DNA of 64,000 bases from positions 62,001-126,000 of the forward strand of contig NZ_JANTYS010000010.1 in the NCBI RefSeq assembly GCF_024808255.1. The letters run 5' to 3'. Position numbers and translations under genes: made by a program. Below are positions 18,225 to 26,051 of the stretch, piece by piece. Positions within the stretch are counted from its first letter, which is position 1. Each line of letters starts with the position of its first letter. The notes beneath the pieces were generated by a model. It saw nothing but the letters and a program-made list of their open reading frames with translations. It did no database searches and had not been told where the DNA came from. Source of the stretch: Mucilaginibacter dorajii (GTDB lineage: Bacteria > Bacteroidota > Bacteroidia > Sphingobacteriales > Sphingobacteriaceae).

Positions 18225-18797
18225 ATGGAGCCTAAAGAAATATTAAAACAACACATCGCCAAAACCATCACCCTAACCAATGACGAGTTTGACTATTTCT
18301 TTTCGCACTTTAAATACCAGAACTTAAAAAAAGGGCAATCTATCATTACCGAAGGGCATAAAGTAGATTGCGAATATTTTGTGCTATCGGGCTGCCTCAA
18401 GTCCTTTTTCATCAATGACGATCTTAAAATGTTCATCCTGCAGTTTGCTATGCCAACCTGGTGGGCATCTGATTTTAATGCTCTGTACAGCGATACCAAA
18501 GCCACCATCAACCTGGACTGTATAACCGATGCCGAGGTGCTTTGTATCAGCAATAGCGATAGGGAAAAGATGTGTAAAGAACTACATGCGGTAGAGCATT
18601 TTTTTCGCTGGCGTACCAATAAAGGCTATGTGGCATCACAAAAAAGATTGTTATCCTTCATGAATAACGACGCGAAAAAACGTTATGAAGAACTTTTAGC
18701 ACAATACCCGGCGTTGTATAATATCGTTCCTAAACACCTTATTGCCGCTTATTTAGGTGTATCAAGGGAAACCCTAAGCCGGCTTTATCATTCCTGA
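18225..18797 (+). CDS. Crp/Fnr-family transcriptional regulator
   Basis: A 190-residue regulator with an N-terminal cyclic-nucleotide-binding-type beta-roll (about 20-115; ITEGHKVDCEYFVLSGCLKSF) and a short C-terminal helix-turn-helix ending in IAAYLGVSRETLSRLYH. There is no CxxC cluster typical of Fe-S FNR, and the residues for cAMP are not obvious, so the signal is unknown. Many Bacteroidota homologues regulate nearby detoxification genes. The next operon starts 146 bases downstream behind two GTGA-N6-TCAC sites, which could be its targets. Confidence 0.9.
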   Translation: MEPKEILKQHIAKTITLTNDEFDYFFSHFKYQNLKKGQSIITEGHKVDCEYFVLSGCLKSFFINDDLKMFILQFAMPTWWASDFNALYSDTKATINLDCITDAEVLCISNSDREKMCKELHAVEHFFRWRTNKGYVASQKRLLSFMNNDAKKRYEELLAQYPALYNIVPKHLIAAYLGVSRETLSRLYHS

Positions 18798-18811
18798 TCA
18801 TAGCCCTAAAA

Positions 18812-18825
18812 GTGACCTACATCAC
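18812..18825. promoter_or_regulatory. Crp-type site 1
   Basis: GTGACCTACATCAC is a perfect GTGA-N6-TCAC inverted repeat, 14 bases after the Crp/Fnr stop codon. The identical 14-mer recurs 47 bases downstream. Confidence 0.65.
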
Positions 18826-18858
18826 ATAATAGCCTTTTAGTTTACAGCCATCTTAAAT

Positions 18859-18872
18859 GTGACCTACATCAC
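18859..18872. promoter_or_regulatory. Crp-type site 2
   Basis: An identical GTGACCTACATCAC sits in a wider similar context (TAGCC/TCGCC and TTTTAG follow both copies). Its end is 71 bases before the yceI ATG. The 47-base spacing puts the two sites on roughly opposite or offset faces of the helix. Confidence 0.65.
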
Positions 18873-18943
18873 GTAGTCGCCTTGATTTTAGTGCCGTCCT
18901 TTGTATCGCAAATCATCAGTAAACGATTTAAACAACAAAGAAA

Positions 18944-19489
18944 ATGGAAACTAAAAATTTTGAAATTGTAAGCTCACAAAGCAACATTGAATGGACAGGC
19001 CGTAAAGTAACCGGCGCGCATAATGGCACCATTGCTATTACCAAAGGTTCATTAACCCTTAGCAACGGCAACCTTACCGGTGGTAAATTCACTATCGATA
19101 CCACATCTATCAACATCCTGGATATAACCGATCCGGCTACCAACGCCCAGTTTGCAGGCCACCTGGCATCAGACGATTTTTTCTCCTCAGAAAAATTCCC
19201 GGAAGCATTTCTTGAGATCACTAACGTTGATGCTAAATCTGCAACAGTCTACTACATCACCGGTAATTTAACCATAAAAGACATCACCGAACCGGTATCT
19301 TTTGAGGCTTCGTTAAATGCCAGCGGCGATGCATTGACTGCCGGCGGTAAAATAGTTATCGACCGTACCAAATACAACATGAGGTTCCGCTCGGGCAATT
19401 TCTTTAAAGATCTTGGCGATACGCTGATCTATAATGAGTTTGACCTTAACGTAAGTATTACCGCCAAAGCCGTACCGGCGTTTGCCTAA
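18944..19489 (+). CDS. YceI-family lipocalin-like protein
   Basis: A 181-residue protein of the YceI fold, a beta-barrel that binds isoprenoid-like or amphiphilic molecules. The family pattern is complete: SNIEWTGRKVTGAHNGTIAI, GGKFTIDTTSINILD, LASDDFFSSEKFPEA, and the closing DRTKYNMRFRSG. There is no signal peptide, so this copy is cytoplasmic, unlike periplasmic E. coli YceI. It is the first gene of a five-gene operon with gaps of 4-18 bases. Confidence 0.92.
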   Translation: METKNFEIVSSQSNIEWTGRKVTGAHNGTIAITKGSLTLSNGNLTGGKFTIDTTSINILDITDPATNAQFAGHLASDDFFSSEKFPEAFLEITNVDAKSATVYYITGNLTIKDITEPVSFEASLNASGDALTAGGKIVIDRTKYNMRFRSGNFFKDLGDTLIYNEFDLNVSITAKAVPAFA

Positions 19490-19500
19490 AAATTAAAGCC

Positions 19501-19719
19501 ATGCCATACATTAAAATTGAGGTAACCCGTGAAGGTGTTACCCGCGAACAAAAGCAAACCATCATAAAAGGTGTTACCGATTTGATGAGTAGTGTTCTCA
19601 ATAAAGACCCGCATTTAACCCATGTAGTGATCCAGGAAATTGACCTTGACGATTGGGGTTATGCAGGCGAACAGGTTTCGGTATTAAGAGAAAAAGGCAT
19701 TACTGCCGATAAAAAATAA
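19501..19719 (+). CDS. 4-oxalocrotonate tautomerase-family protein
   Basis: A 72-residue protein beginning Met-Pro, so that Pro1 becomes the catalytic base after Met removal. The beta-alpha-beta pattern PYIKIEVTREGVTREQKQ, followed by VTDLMSSVL and HVVIQEIDLDDW, matches the small tautomerase family. These enzymes shift enol/keto forms of 2-oxo acids or related compounds. It lies 11 bases after yceI and 4 bases before the SDR gene, within the putatively Crp-controlled operon. Confidence 0.9.
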   Translation: MPYIKIEVTREGVTREQKQTIIKGVTDLMSSVLNKDPHLTHVVIQEIDLDDWGYAGEQVSVLREKGITADKK

Positions 19720-19723
19720 AATA

Positions 19724-20470
19724 ATGAAAAAGCAAACAGTTATAGTAACAGGGGCATCATCGGGTATAGGCTTAGCCGTGGCCCAATATTTTCTGCAAAG
19801 GGGCGATAATGTGGTGATCAATTCATCAAGCGCCGTCAAACTCCAAAAGGCTTTTGAAGAGCTGGGCGCAGGCGATAACGTTGCCCTGGTAGCCGGCGAT
19901 ATCAGCGATAAAAATACCGGCATCCGCCTGGTTGAAAAAGCGATGGAAAAATTTGGTTCCGTAGATGTGCTGGTAAACAATGCCGGTATTTTTGGAACCA
20001 AACCATTTTTGGAGGTTGATGAAGCCTACCTTGATACTTTTTTAAATACCAACCTTAAAGGCACCTACTTTACAACCCAGGCCGTAATTCCCCAGATGTT
20101 AAAACAACATGATGGTGTGGTAATCAACATCGGTACGCCATTGGTTAACCACGCGCTGGGTGGCCTGCCAACTACAGCTCCGTTAACAAGCAAAGGCGCT
20201 ATCCATTCGCTTACTATACAGCTGGCTGCCGAATTTGGTAAACGCAACATCCGCATTAATACCGTTGCCCCGGGTGTTATCCGCACACCAATGCACCTGA
20301 ACGGCGATGAAGATAACAGCGATCAAAGTGCCGGCATCCACCTGGTAAACCGTGTTGGCGAAGTTGAAGATATAGCCGAAATGGTTTATACCATTGCCAA
20401 AAGCAATTTTATAAACGGCGCTATTATTAATGTGGATGGCGGCATGTCTGCAGGTCACAACCTGAATTAA
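19724..20470 (+). CDS. SDR-family protein with Tyr-to-Pro substitution
   Basis: A 248-residue Rossmann-fold protein with TGASSGIGLAV and NNAGIFG. The YxxxK pair is altered: P153-L-T-S-K157 keeps the Lys but puts Pro in place of the catalytic Tyr. SDRs reading LTKGG or LTSKGA without Tyr form a known subgroup whose chemistry is unclear. It is translationally tight with the tautomerase gene and the NTF2-like gene, and is the second SDR near this Crp/Fnr gene with a defective catalytic motif. Confidence 0.88.
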   Translation: MKKQTVIVTGASSGIGLAVAQYFLQRGDNVVINSSSAVKLQKAFEELGAGDNVALVAGDISDKNTGIRLVEKAMEKFGSVDVLVNNAGIFGTKPFLEVDEAYLDTFLNTNLKGTYFTTQAVIPQMLKQHDGVVINIGTPLVNHALGGLPTTAPLTSKGAIHSLTIQLAAEFGKRNIRINTVAPGVIRTPMHLNGDEDNSDQSAGIHLVNRVGEVEDIAEMVYTIAKSNFINGAIINVDGGMSAGHNLN

Positions 20471-20480
20471 TTTAATACGA

Positions 20481-20960
20481 ATGATCATGAAATGTTTGTT
20501 GCTTACCGCCTTATTCACCCTGAACTGTTGCCTGCTTAGCGGGCAACAGCTTAGCAATAAACAATCAAAAAATATAAACACCATGGAAAATTCAAAAGAA
20601 GATTCATTAGCAATCTCAAAAACACTAGATATTTATTTTAAGGCAATTCATGAAGGCGATGTTGCCCTGCTAAGCAGTACCTTTAACGCCGGAACTTTAT
20701 TGTTTGGCGATGTAAAAGGCCAGCCTTACGCCAAAACCCTGGTTGACTACCTTGATGGAGTTAAAAACCGTCAGAGTCCGAAAGATTCGGGCAAACCATT
20801 TAAGGGCGAGATCATTTCTATCAACGTGATCAATTCTATCGCGATAGCAAAAGTACGTGTTAAAATGTATGATTTTGATTACCACGAGTTCCTGTCGTTT
20901 CATAAAATAGATAATCGTTGGCTCATTGTTAATAAAATGATAAGCGACGTTACAGAATAA
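20481..20960 (+). CDS. NTF2-like (lumazine-binding type) secreted protein
   Basis: A 159-residue protein. The first 20 residues (MIMKCLLLTALFTLNCCLLSG) look like a signal peptide, though a cytoplasmic form could start at Met35 (MENSKEDS). The remainder has the NTF2/SnoaL-like helix and cone pattern, with LDIYFKAIHEGDVALLSSTF and a C-terminal FLSFHKIDNRWLIVNKM. Such domains bind or act on small hydrophobic substrates. It is the fourth gene of the operon, 10 bases after the SDR gene and 18 bases before the nitronate monooxygenase gene. Confidence 0.8.
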   Translation: MIMKCLLLTALFTLNCCLLSGQQLSNKQSKNINTMENSKEDSLAISKTLDIYFKAIHEGDVALLSSTFNAGTLLFGDVKGQPYAKTLVDYLDGVKNRQSPKDSGKPFKGEIISINVINSIAIAKVRVKMYDFDYHEFLSFHKIDNRWLIVNKMISDVTE

Positions 20961-20978
20961 CCTTTAAAAACACAAGCC

Positions 20979-22064
20979 ATGTGGTACAACACAAAAGCAG
21001 CGCAAATAATGGGTATCCAATACCCTATTTTGCAGGGACCGTTCGGCGGTAATCTTTCTTCGATTGACTTGGTAGCTATCGTATCAAACGCGGGCGGATT
21101 GGGCGGTTACGGTGCCTACACTTTAAGTCCGCAGGAAATAATTGATGTTGATAAACAGCTTAAAACCGCTACCAATAAGCCCTACAACATCAACCTGTGG
21201 GTATCAGACCATGATGGGGCCGATGCGGACCTTAGCGATGCGCAGTACCAGCAAACCCAAAATCTGTTTAAACCTTATTTTGATGAACTTAGTATTCCCT
21301 TTCCCGATAAACCGGCCCCCTTTAAACCAAGGTTTGAAAACCAGGTTGAAGCCTTGCTTCATTTAAAGCCAGCGGTGTTCAGCTTTATGTTTGGTGTACC
21401 ATCGGCCGATGTATTGGAGCAATGCCGCAGACTGGGCATTGTAACCGTTGGCGCTGCTACTACTTTAGATGAGGCCCTGCTGCTGGAATCGGCAGGAGTT
21501 GACCTCATCATTGCCTCGGGGTTTGAGGCCGGCGGTCACCGGCCATCGTTCCTGGCTTCGGCCGAGTCATCGGTTACGGGCACTTTTGTGTTGTTACAGC
21601 AGATCAAAGAAAAGGTTAAAACGCCCATTATAGCGGCCGGCGGTATAGCCAACGGCAAAGGCGTTGCAGCCGCGTTAGCCTTAGGTGCAGATGCGGCGCA
21701 GATAGGTACTGCTTTTTTAGCTACCGATGAATCAAACGCTCTACCAATCCACCGCCAAATGTTGTTTTCTGATGCGGCTAAATATACTACCCTATCGCGT
21801 GCTTTTACCGGCAGGTTGGGGCGTGGTATTACCAGCCGGTTAGCAAAAGACCTGTTGGGTAAAGAGAAAGGATTTTTGTCGTTCCCTTTCCAAACACAAT
21901 TTATATCGGCCATAAGAAAGGCGGCTATTGAGCAGCAAAAATGGGATATGGTTTTGTTTTGGGGCGGGCAGATAGCACCTATATTAAAACATACCAAAGC
22001 CGCCGAACTGATGCAGGCCATATTGCAGGAAACCAACGATTATTTTAACGACCTAAAAGCTTAA
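20979..22064 (+). CDS. Nitronate monooxygenase (2-nitropropane dioxygenase family)
   Basis: A 361-residue FMN-dependent TIM-barrel enzyme that oxidises alkyl nitronates, such as propionate 3-nitronate, with O2. Seen are QGPFGGNLSSIDLVAIVSNAGGLGGYG, the VGAATTLDEALLLESAGVDLIIASG strand, the catalytic GFEAGGH and the FMN phosphate loop PIIAAGGIANGKG. With a tautomerase and oxidoreductases in one operon, removal of a nitro- or carbonyl-bearing toxin is a reasonable inference. It is the last gene of the operon. Confidence 0.92.
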   Translation: MWYNTKAAQIMGIQYPILQGPFGGNLSSIDLVAIVSNAGGLGGYGAYTLSPQEIIDVDKQLKTATNKPYNINLWVSDHDGADADLSDAQYQQTQNLFKPYFDELSIPFPDKPAPFKPRFENQVEALLHLKPAVFSFMFGVPSADVLEQCRRLGIVTVGAATTLDEALLLESAGVDLIIASGFEAGGHRPSFLASAESSVTGTFVLLQQIKEKVKTPIIAAGGIANGKGVAAALALGADAAQIGTAFLATDESNALPIHRQMLFSDAAKYTTLSRAFTGRLGRGITSRLAKDLLGKEKGFLSFPFQTQFISAIRKAAIEQQKWDMVLFWGGQIAPILKHTKAAELMQAILQETNDYFNDLKA

Positions 22065-22165
22065 GTAATCATAAGAAAAGCAATCAGCGTAAAGCATGTT
22101 TAAAAATAAAGAAAGCCTACTAAACCCCTGAAGTTTTTTATTTGCTTAGGCTGATCCATCTATAT

Positions 22166-22268
22166 AGCGTTCCACCGGAACGGGTGGAACACGTGGAACG
22201 CTTTGGAACGCATTTATATTGACAGTCAGCAAGTTACACTTTCTCAAAAAGCACAAAGGTGGAACGCT
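22166..22268. repeat. GTGGAACGCT repeat cluster
   Basis: AGCGTTCCAC at 22166-22175 pairs with GTGGAACGCT at 22193-22202, and a further GTGGAACGCT occurs at 22259-22268. Shorter GGAAC or GGAACG copies fill the space between. It lies in a 441-base spacer after the nitronate monooxygenase operon. Its function is unknown; operator array, RNA hairpin and degraded repeat are all possible. Confidence 0.6.
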
Positions 22269-22297
22269 TTTATTCCTCACTATCAGTTACTTAATAG

Positions 22298-22468
22298 CAT
22301 TTAAGGCTAAAACTACCTTTAGAAAAGTGTAAACTCAATACAGGACTATTCATTAAAAGAGTAGACTTTTCTCAGGACGAGAGAAACCGCTTTTCGCCCG
22401 AATTTGATTGGCTGAAGGCTGAATATTTGCCTCATAAATCATATAAAATATTCTTCAAAGAAGTTTAA
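22298..22468 (+). other. Short open frame without start codon, possible gene remnant
   Basis: A 56-codon open stretch ends in a stop at 22466. It encodes a protein-like sequence (GLFIKRVDFSQDERNRFSP, FDWLKAEYLPHKSY) but has no ATG, GTG or TTG in a sensible place. It may be the tail of a lost gene; no family is recognised. Confidence 0.3.
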
Positions 22469-22505
22469 ACAGGCTCTTTAAATAACTCATTAAAATATTA
22501 AAACA

Positions 22506-23348
22506 ATGAACTCATCAAAAGTATGGTATGTAACCGGGGCTTCCCAGGGATTGGGTTTAACCCTTGTAAAAAAACTATTGGATAATGGCTACCGGGTAGC
22601 CGCAACCTCACGCACCGCCGATTCGTTAACTCACGCTGTTGGGATATGTGATAAAACACGTTTCCTGTCTCTGGCGGTAGATTTGACCAATATCGACTCG
22701 ATCCAGGAATCAGTAGCGCAAACCCTTGCTGCTTTTGGGCAGATAGATGTGGTAGTTAATAATGCAGGTTACGGCATGGCCGGCACGGTTGAAGAAATTA
22801 CCGGGCAGCAAGTGCGCGATATTTTTAATATTAATGTACATGCTGCTATTGATGTTACCAAAAGTGTATTACCCGTTATGCGGCAGCAGGGGGCGGGCTA
22901 TTTTATAAATATCTCTTCGGTAGCCGGGTTTGTTGGGGCGCCGGGCTGGTCGGTTTATTCGGCTACTAAAGCGGCGCTTACCGCTTTTTCTGAAGTGTTG
23001 GCTGCCGATGTTCGGGAGTTTGGTATTAAAGTAACGGTAGCCGAGCCATCCGGCTTTCGTACCGGTTTCCTGACCAAAGACTCGCTGGCCTTTACCGAAA
23101 GTAAAATAGAAGGTTATAAGGCTGTGAAGAAAACCCAGGAACGCTACCTGGCTATGAATGGGCAACAAGCCGGAGATCCCGAAAAAGCAGCAGAATTATT
23201 CATAGAACTGGCCGAAAACCCCGAACCACCGCTTCACTTTTTTATGGGTGCCGATGCCTGGCACCGGGCAACTGAAAAACTTTCGGCCATGACGGCGGAA
23301 ACAGAGCGTTGGAAAGCAAAAAGCCTGGGGGCCGATTTTCAGTCATAA
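22506..23348 (+). CDS. SDR-family NAD(P)-dependent oxidoreductase
   Basis: A 280-residue classical short-chain dehydrogenase. TGASQGLGLTLVKKL binds the cofactor, NNAGYGMAG is the structural motif, and the catalytic tetrad is complete with Ser in NISSV and YSATK. The C-terminal extension with a PEKAAELFIELAENPEPPLHFFMG segment is typical of the oxidoreductase/ketoreductase group often annotated as SDR. The substrate is unknown. It is probably a separate unit, since a 440-base spacer precedes it. Confidence 0.92.
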   Translation: MNSSKVWYVTGASQGLGLTLVKKLLDNGYRVAATSRTADSLTHAVGICDKTRFLSLAVDLTNIDSIQESVAQTLAAFGQIDVVVNNAGYGMAGTVEEITGQQVRDIFNINVHAAIDVTKSVLPVMRQQGAGYFINISSVAGFVGAPGWSVYSATKAALTAFSEVLAADVREFGIKVTVAEPSGFRTGFLTKDSLAFTESKIEGYKAVKKTQERYLAMNGQQAGDPEKAAELFIELAENPEPPLHFFMGADAWHRATEKLSAMTAETERWKAKSLGADFQS

Positions 23349-23353
23349 GTTAT

Positions 23354-23842
23354 TTAACACCTTGACAGCCTGGCCACCAGGTCGGCGTGCTTAGGAAACA
23401 GCGATTGCAAGGTTTCTTTACCTCCCATTTCAAATTCACTAAAATCAAAACCGGGTGCTACGGCGCAGCTTACCAATGAAAATCCATCTTTAACCATAGG
23501 CTGTGAGGCAAACCAAATGCCAGGCTCAATGACAATGGATAAACTACCCGAAGGTGCATCTGACAATTCGTGAGTTGTTAATGCACCATCGCTGTTAATG
23601 GCATAAATCACTAACGGATCGCCTTTATGAAAATACCAGATCTCATCAGAGGACAGGCGATGAAAGGCCGAGAAATCTTTGCTTTCCAACAGGTAATAAA
23701 TGGATGTGCGGGCCTCTTTTACCACCTCAGGCTGGTGTTGCCTGTTAACCAATTGAGCGGAACGGAATACCTCTTTATAATAACCGCCCTCGGGATGCGG
23801 TTGTAATTGCAAATGCGTTATCCAGTAAGCGGCGTTTTCCAT
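23354..23842 (-). CDS. Cupin domain protein (DUF985 family)
   Basis: The start is set at MENAAYWITHLQLQPHPEGG (162 residues); the 13 upstream codons are not conserved. The family signature HPEGGYYKEVFRS is present at the N-terminus. SIYYLLESKDFSAFHRLSSDEIWYFHKGDP and the VAPGFDFSEFE tail follow. Members are small single-cupin proteins of uncertain chemistry, possibly sugar-related epimerases. It converges with the SDR gene, five bases apart. Confidence 0.9.
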   Translation of the reverse strand: MENAAYWITHLQLQPHPEGGYYKEVFRSAQLVNRQHQPEVVKEARTSIYYLLESKDFSAFHRLSSDEIWYFHKGDPLVIYAINSDGALTTHELSDAPSGSLSIVIEPGIWFASQPMVKDGFSLVSCAVAPGFDFSEFEMGGKETLQSLFPKHADLVARLSRC

Positions 23843-23956
23843 AGGTGATGGTGTTATTTTATGGTGAAAGTAAGAAATCAATTAAAATAGTTTTTTTTAA
23901 TGACAGAAAAAAAATAACCGTCGGGTTCCAATCAGCAGAATCTGATGGAAGGCATT

Positions 23957-24118
23957 ACGTGAACAAGGCGCAGACGACTCACCCCGACATCGCTGCGCTT
24001 GTCACCCCTCTCTCCGGCTGCGCCGCATAGAAGGGAAGGAGAATTTTTGTTTTTTTAACCCTCTTTGCGGCTTGCCGGAGAGAGGGTGGTCCAGCGAAGC
24101 GTAGACCGGGTGAGTCGT
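23957..24118. repeat. ~160-bp hairpin element, copy 1
   Basis: AGACGACTCACCCCG (23972-23986) is matched near the right end by CCGGGTGAGTCGT (24106-24118). Inner arms with CCCTCTCTCCGGC / GCCGGAGAGAGGG bracket a T-rich loop. A second copy with the same left flank (acgtgaacaaggcgc) is at 27341-27506. No open frame of value lies inside. It occupies the spacer 5' of the cupin gene and 3' of the GNAT gene. Confidence 0.8.
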
Positions 24119-24146
24119 AGCCGGCATTTAGGCAAATGCCGCATTC

Positions 24147-24590
24147 TTACTTAACCATTTCAATATGCAAAATCCCATCCTCATCATAAGGGTCCCCGGT
24201 TTCTACAAAACCCAATGAAGCATAAAAGTTTTTGATATAACATTGAGCCCCAATACGGATTTGGCCCGCACCTAAAATTTCATAACATAGTTCAATGGCC
24301 TTGGTCATCAAAATTCTACCCGCGCCGGTACCACGTGCTTTGGGGCTGGTAACTACCCGTCCTATCGACATTTCTTCATAAGCTACACCCGCGGGCACAA
24401 TCCGCGCATAGGCCATCAGTTCGCCCTCGTTAAAAAGCATCAAGTGGTTACAGTGCGGGTCTTTATTATCGGCATCCTGAAAAACACAGTTCTGCTCCAC
24501 TACAAATACCTCGTTTCTAAGCCTTAATATGGCATAAAGCTGGGCGGGTGTAAGTTCATCGAACGGTTTAACTACGGTTGAAAATTCCAT
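24147..24590 (-). CDS. GNAT N-acetyltransferase, ElaA family
   Basis: A 147-residue acetyl-CoA-dependent acetyltransferase. The ElaA pattern is clear: an N-terminal LTPAQLYAILRLRNEVFVVEQNC, then AYARIVP, IGRVVTSPKARGTGAGRILM (acetyl-CoA loop), and FYASLGFVETGDPYDEDGI at the end. The substrate of ElaA proteins is not established. It follows the MATE gene on the same strand by 21 bases, so the two are probably one transcript. Confidence 0.92.
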   Translation of the reverse strand: MEFSTVVKPFDELTPAQLYAILRLRNEVFVVEQNCVFQDADNKDPHCNHLMLFNEGELMAYARIVPAGVAYEEMSIGRVVTSPKARGTGAGRILMTKAIELCYEILGAGQIRIGAQCYIKNFYASLGFVETGDPYDEDGILHIEMVK

Positions 24591-24611
24591 GTGATAAATA
24601 TATAGTATGGT

Positions 24612-25964
24612 TTAATAAGATAAAGTTTGTTTTGATAAACGGTTAAAACGCAGGTACAAACCAGCCGAGGCAATCGCTAAGCCGATGTAAAGCCCCACCC
24701 AAATACCAAATACACCAAGGTGGGTATGCAAGCCAAGCACATAGGCCAGCGGCAAAGCAATCAGCCAATAAGCCACAAAAGCAATCAGCGTCGGAAATCT
24801 TACATCGCCCATGCCCCGTAAAACACTTAAGCCGATGATTTGCAGACCATCAAAAACTTCCACAATAGAAGCGAAGATGAGCAATTGGATCACCATGGCT
24901 ATCACCGCGGCATCGGCAGAAAAAAACCGGGATAAAAATCCACGAAAAACAAATAAGGTAAGCCCGGTAAGCAGGTGAAAAGCAATAACGAGGTGATAAT
25001 TGGATAAGGCTGAAAAACGTACCTGTTGTGGTTCTTTCCGTCCCCTGAAAAAGCCGGTATTGACTGCGGCCGCTGTTCCTATCCCGCAGGCAGCATAATA
25101 GATCATAGCTACCATGATCATGGTGGCCTGGTACGCTGCCAGGGGCGCAGCACCTAACCAGCCCGTCATGAACACCGCCGCGCTAAACGCGCTGATCTCG
25201 AACACGTTTTGTAAAGCGATGGGCAAGCCCGATCTTAAATTATTTTTAAACAAGTCGAGTTTTAAACCGAGTAACGAAAAACCGCGCACGTACAGCCGGG
25301 TGCGTTTACTTTTTATGGCGTACCAGGCCATGGCAATAGCCATAATGGCACGGTCGGCAATGGCGGCAATGCCTACCCCTTTTACGCCCATTGGGCTTAT
25401 ACCAAACATCCCTTTTACCAGTACAATGCCTATAACAATATTGATGGCGTTGCCCCACAAGCTTACCTGCATGGCCTGGCGGGTTAGGCCCAAGCCTTCT
25501 ACAAACTGTTTGAAGGTTAAAAATACCATTAACGGCAATAATGAGATGCCCATTAACAGCAGTAAAGGTTTGGCCTGTGCTACCACATTACTTTGTTGCC
25601 CCAAATGGTCGAGCATAAAAACCGAACCACTAAGGGCTACAATTACCAGCAACAAACCGGTAAGGATATTTACCACCAGGCTATGTGCCAGTAACCTGCC
25701 GCAAAGGAAATAATAACGACTGCCATTAGCATGCGCGATAAGCGGCGTTAAGCCATATGATATGCCAATACCGATGATCATCAACAAATTAAAATAGCCG
25801 TTTGAAAGCGCCAGGGCGGCTAATGGAATGGTACCTGCGAAATGCCCTAATATAACCGACGATGAAAAGCCCACCAGCGGATGCCCCAATTGAGTGATCA
25901 TCACCGGGAACGCAAGCCTGATATTGCTTTTGTAGTGCTTAATATATGGCGCTAATATTTTCAT
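24612..25964 (-). CDS. MATE-family multidrug efflux transporter
   Basis: A 450-residue inner-membrane protein with twelve predicted hydrophobic segments arranged as two MatE repeats (about 15-180 and 240-410). N-terminal LAFPVMITQLGHPLVGFSSSVILGHFAG and GLPIALQNVFEISAFSAAVFMTGWLG start the two halves. It is an antiporter driven by Na+ or H+ that exports cationic drugs or metabolites. It diverges from a LysR gene that may control it, and the GNAT gene follows. Confidence 0.93.
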   Translation of the reverse strand: MKILAPYIKHYKSNIRLAFPVMITQLGHPLVGFSSSVILGHFAGTIPLAALALSNGYFNLLMIIGIGISYGLTPLIAHANGSRYYFLCGRLLAHSLVVNILTGLLLVIVALSGSVFMLDHLGQQSNVVAQAKPLLLLMGISLLPLMVFLTFKQFVEGLGLTRQAMQVSLWGNAINIVIGIVLVKGMFGISPMGVKGVGIAAIADRAIMAIAMAWYAIKSKRTRLYVRGFSLLGLKLDLFKNNLRSGLPIALQNVFEISAFSAAVFMTGWLGAAPLAAYQATMIMVAMIYYAACGIGTAAAVNTGFFRGRKEPQQVRFSALSNYHLVIAFHLLTGLTLFVFRGFLSRFFSADAAVIAMVIQLLIFASIVEVFDGLQIIGLSVLRGMGDVRFPTLIAFVAYWLIALPLAYVLGLHTHLGVFGIWVGLYIGLAIASAGLYLRFNRLSKQTLSY

Positions 25965-26051
25965 TGTTGTTTACGGTTCAAAGATAAGGGCGAAACAAAT
26001 GCTAAAAAATGCTCATTTTTGATTAACTAATGATTTTAACGCATTAATGAA

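Noticed and set aside
21536..22036. 166-codon minus-strand open frame opposite the nitronate monooxygenase
   Set aside because: The plus-strand gene has the full set of motifs; the antisense frame has no recognisable domain.
25114..25713. 199-codon plus-strand open frame opposite the MATE gene
   Set aside because: It is antisense to an intact MATE transporter with clear family motifs; it looks like a shadow of hydrophobic codons.
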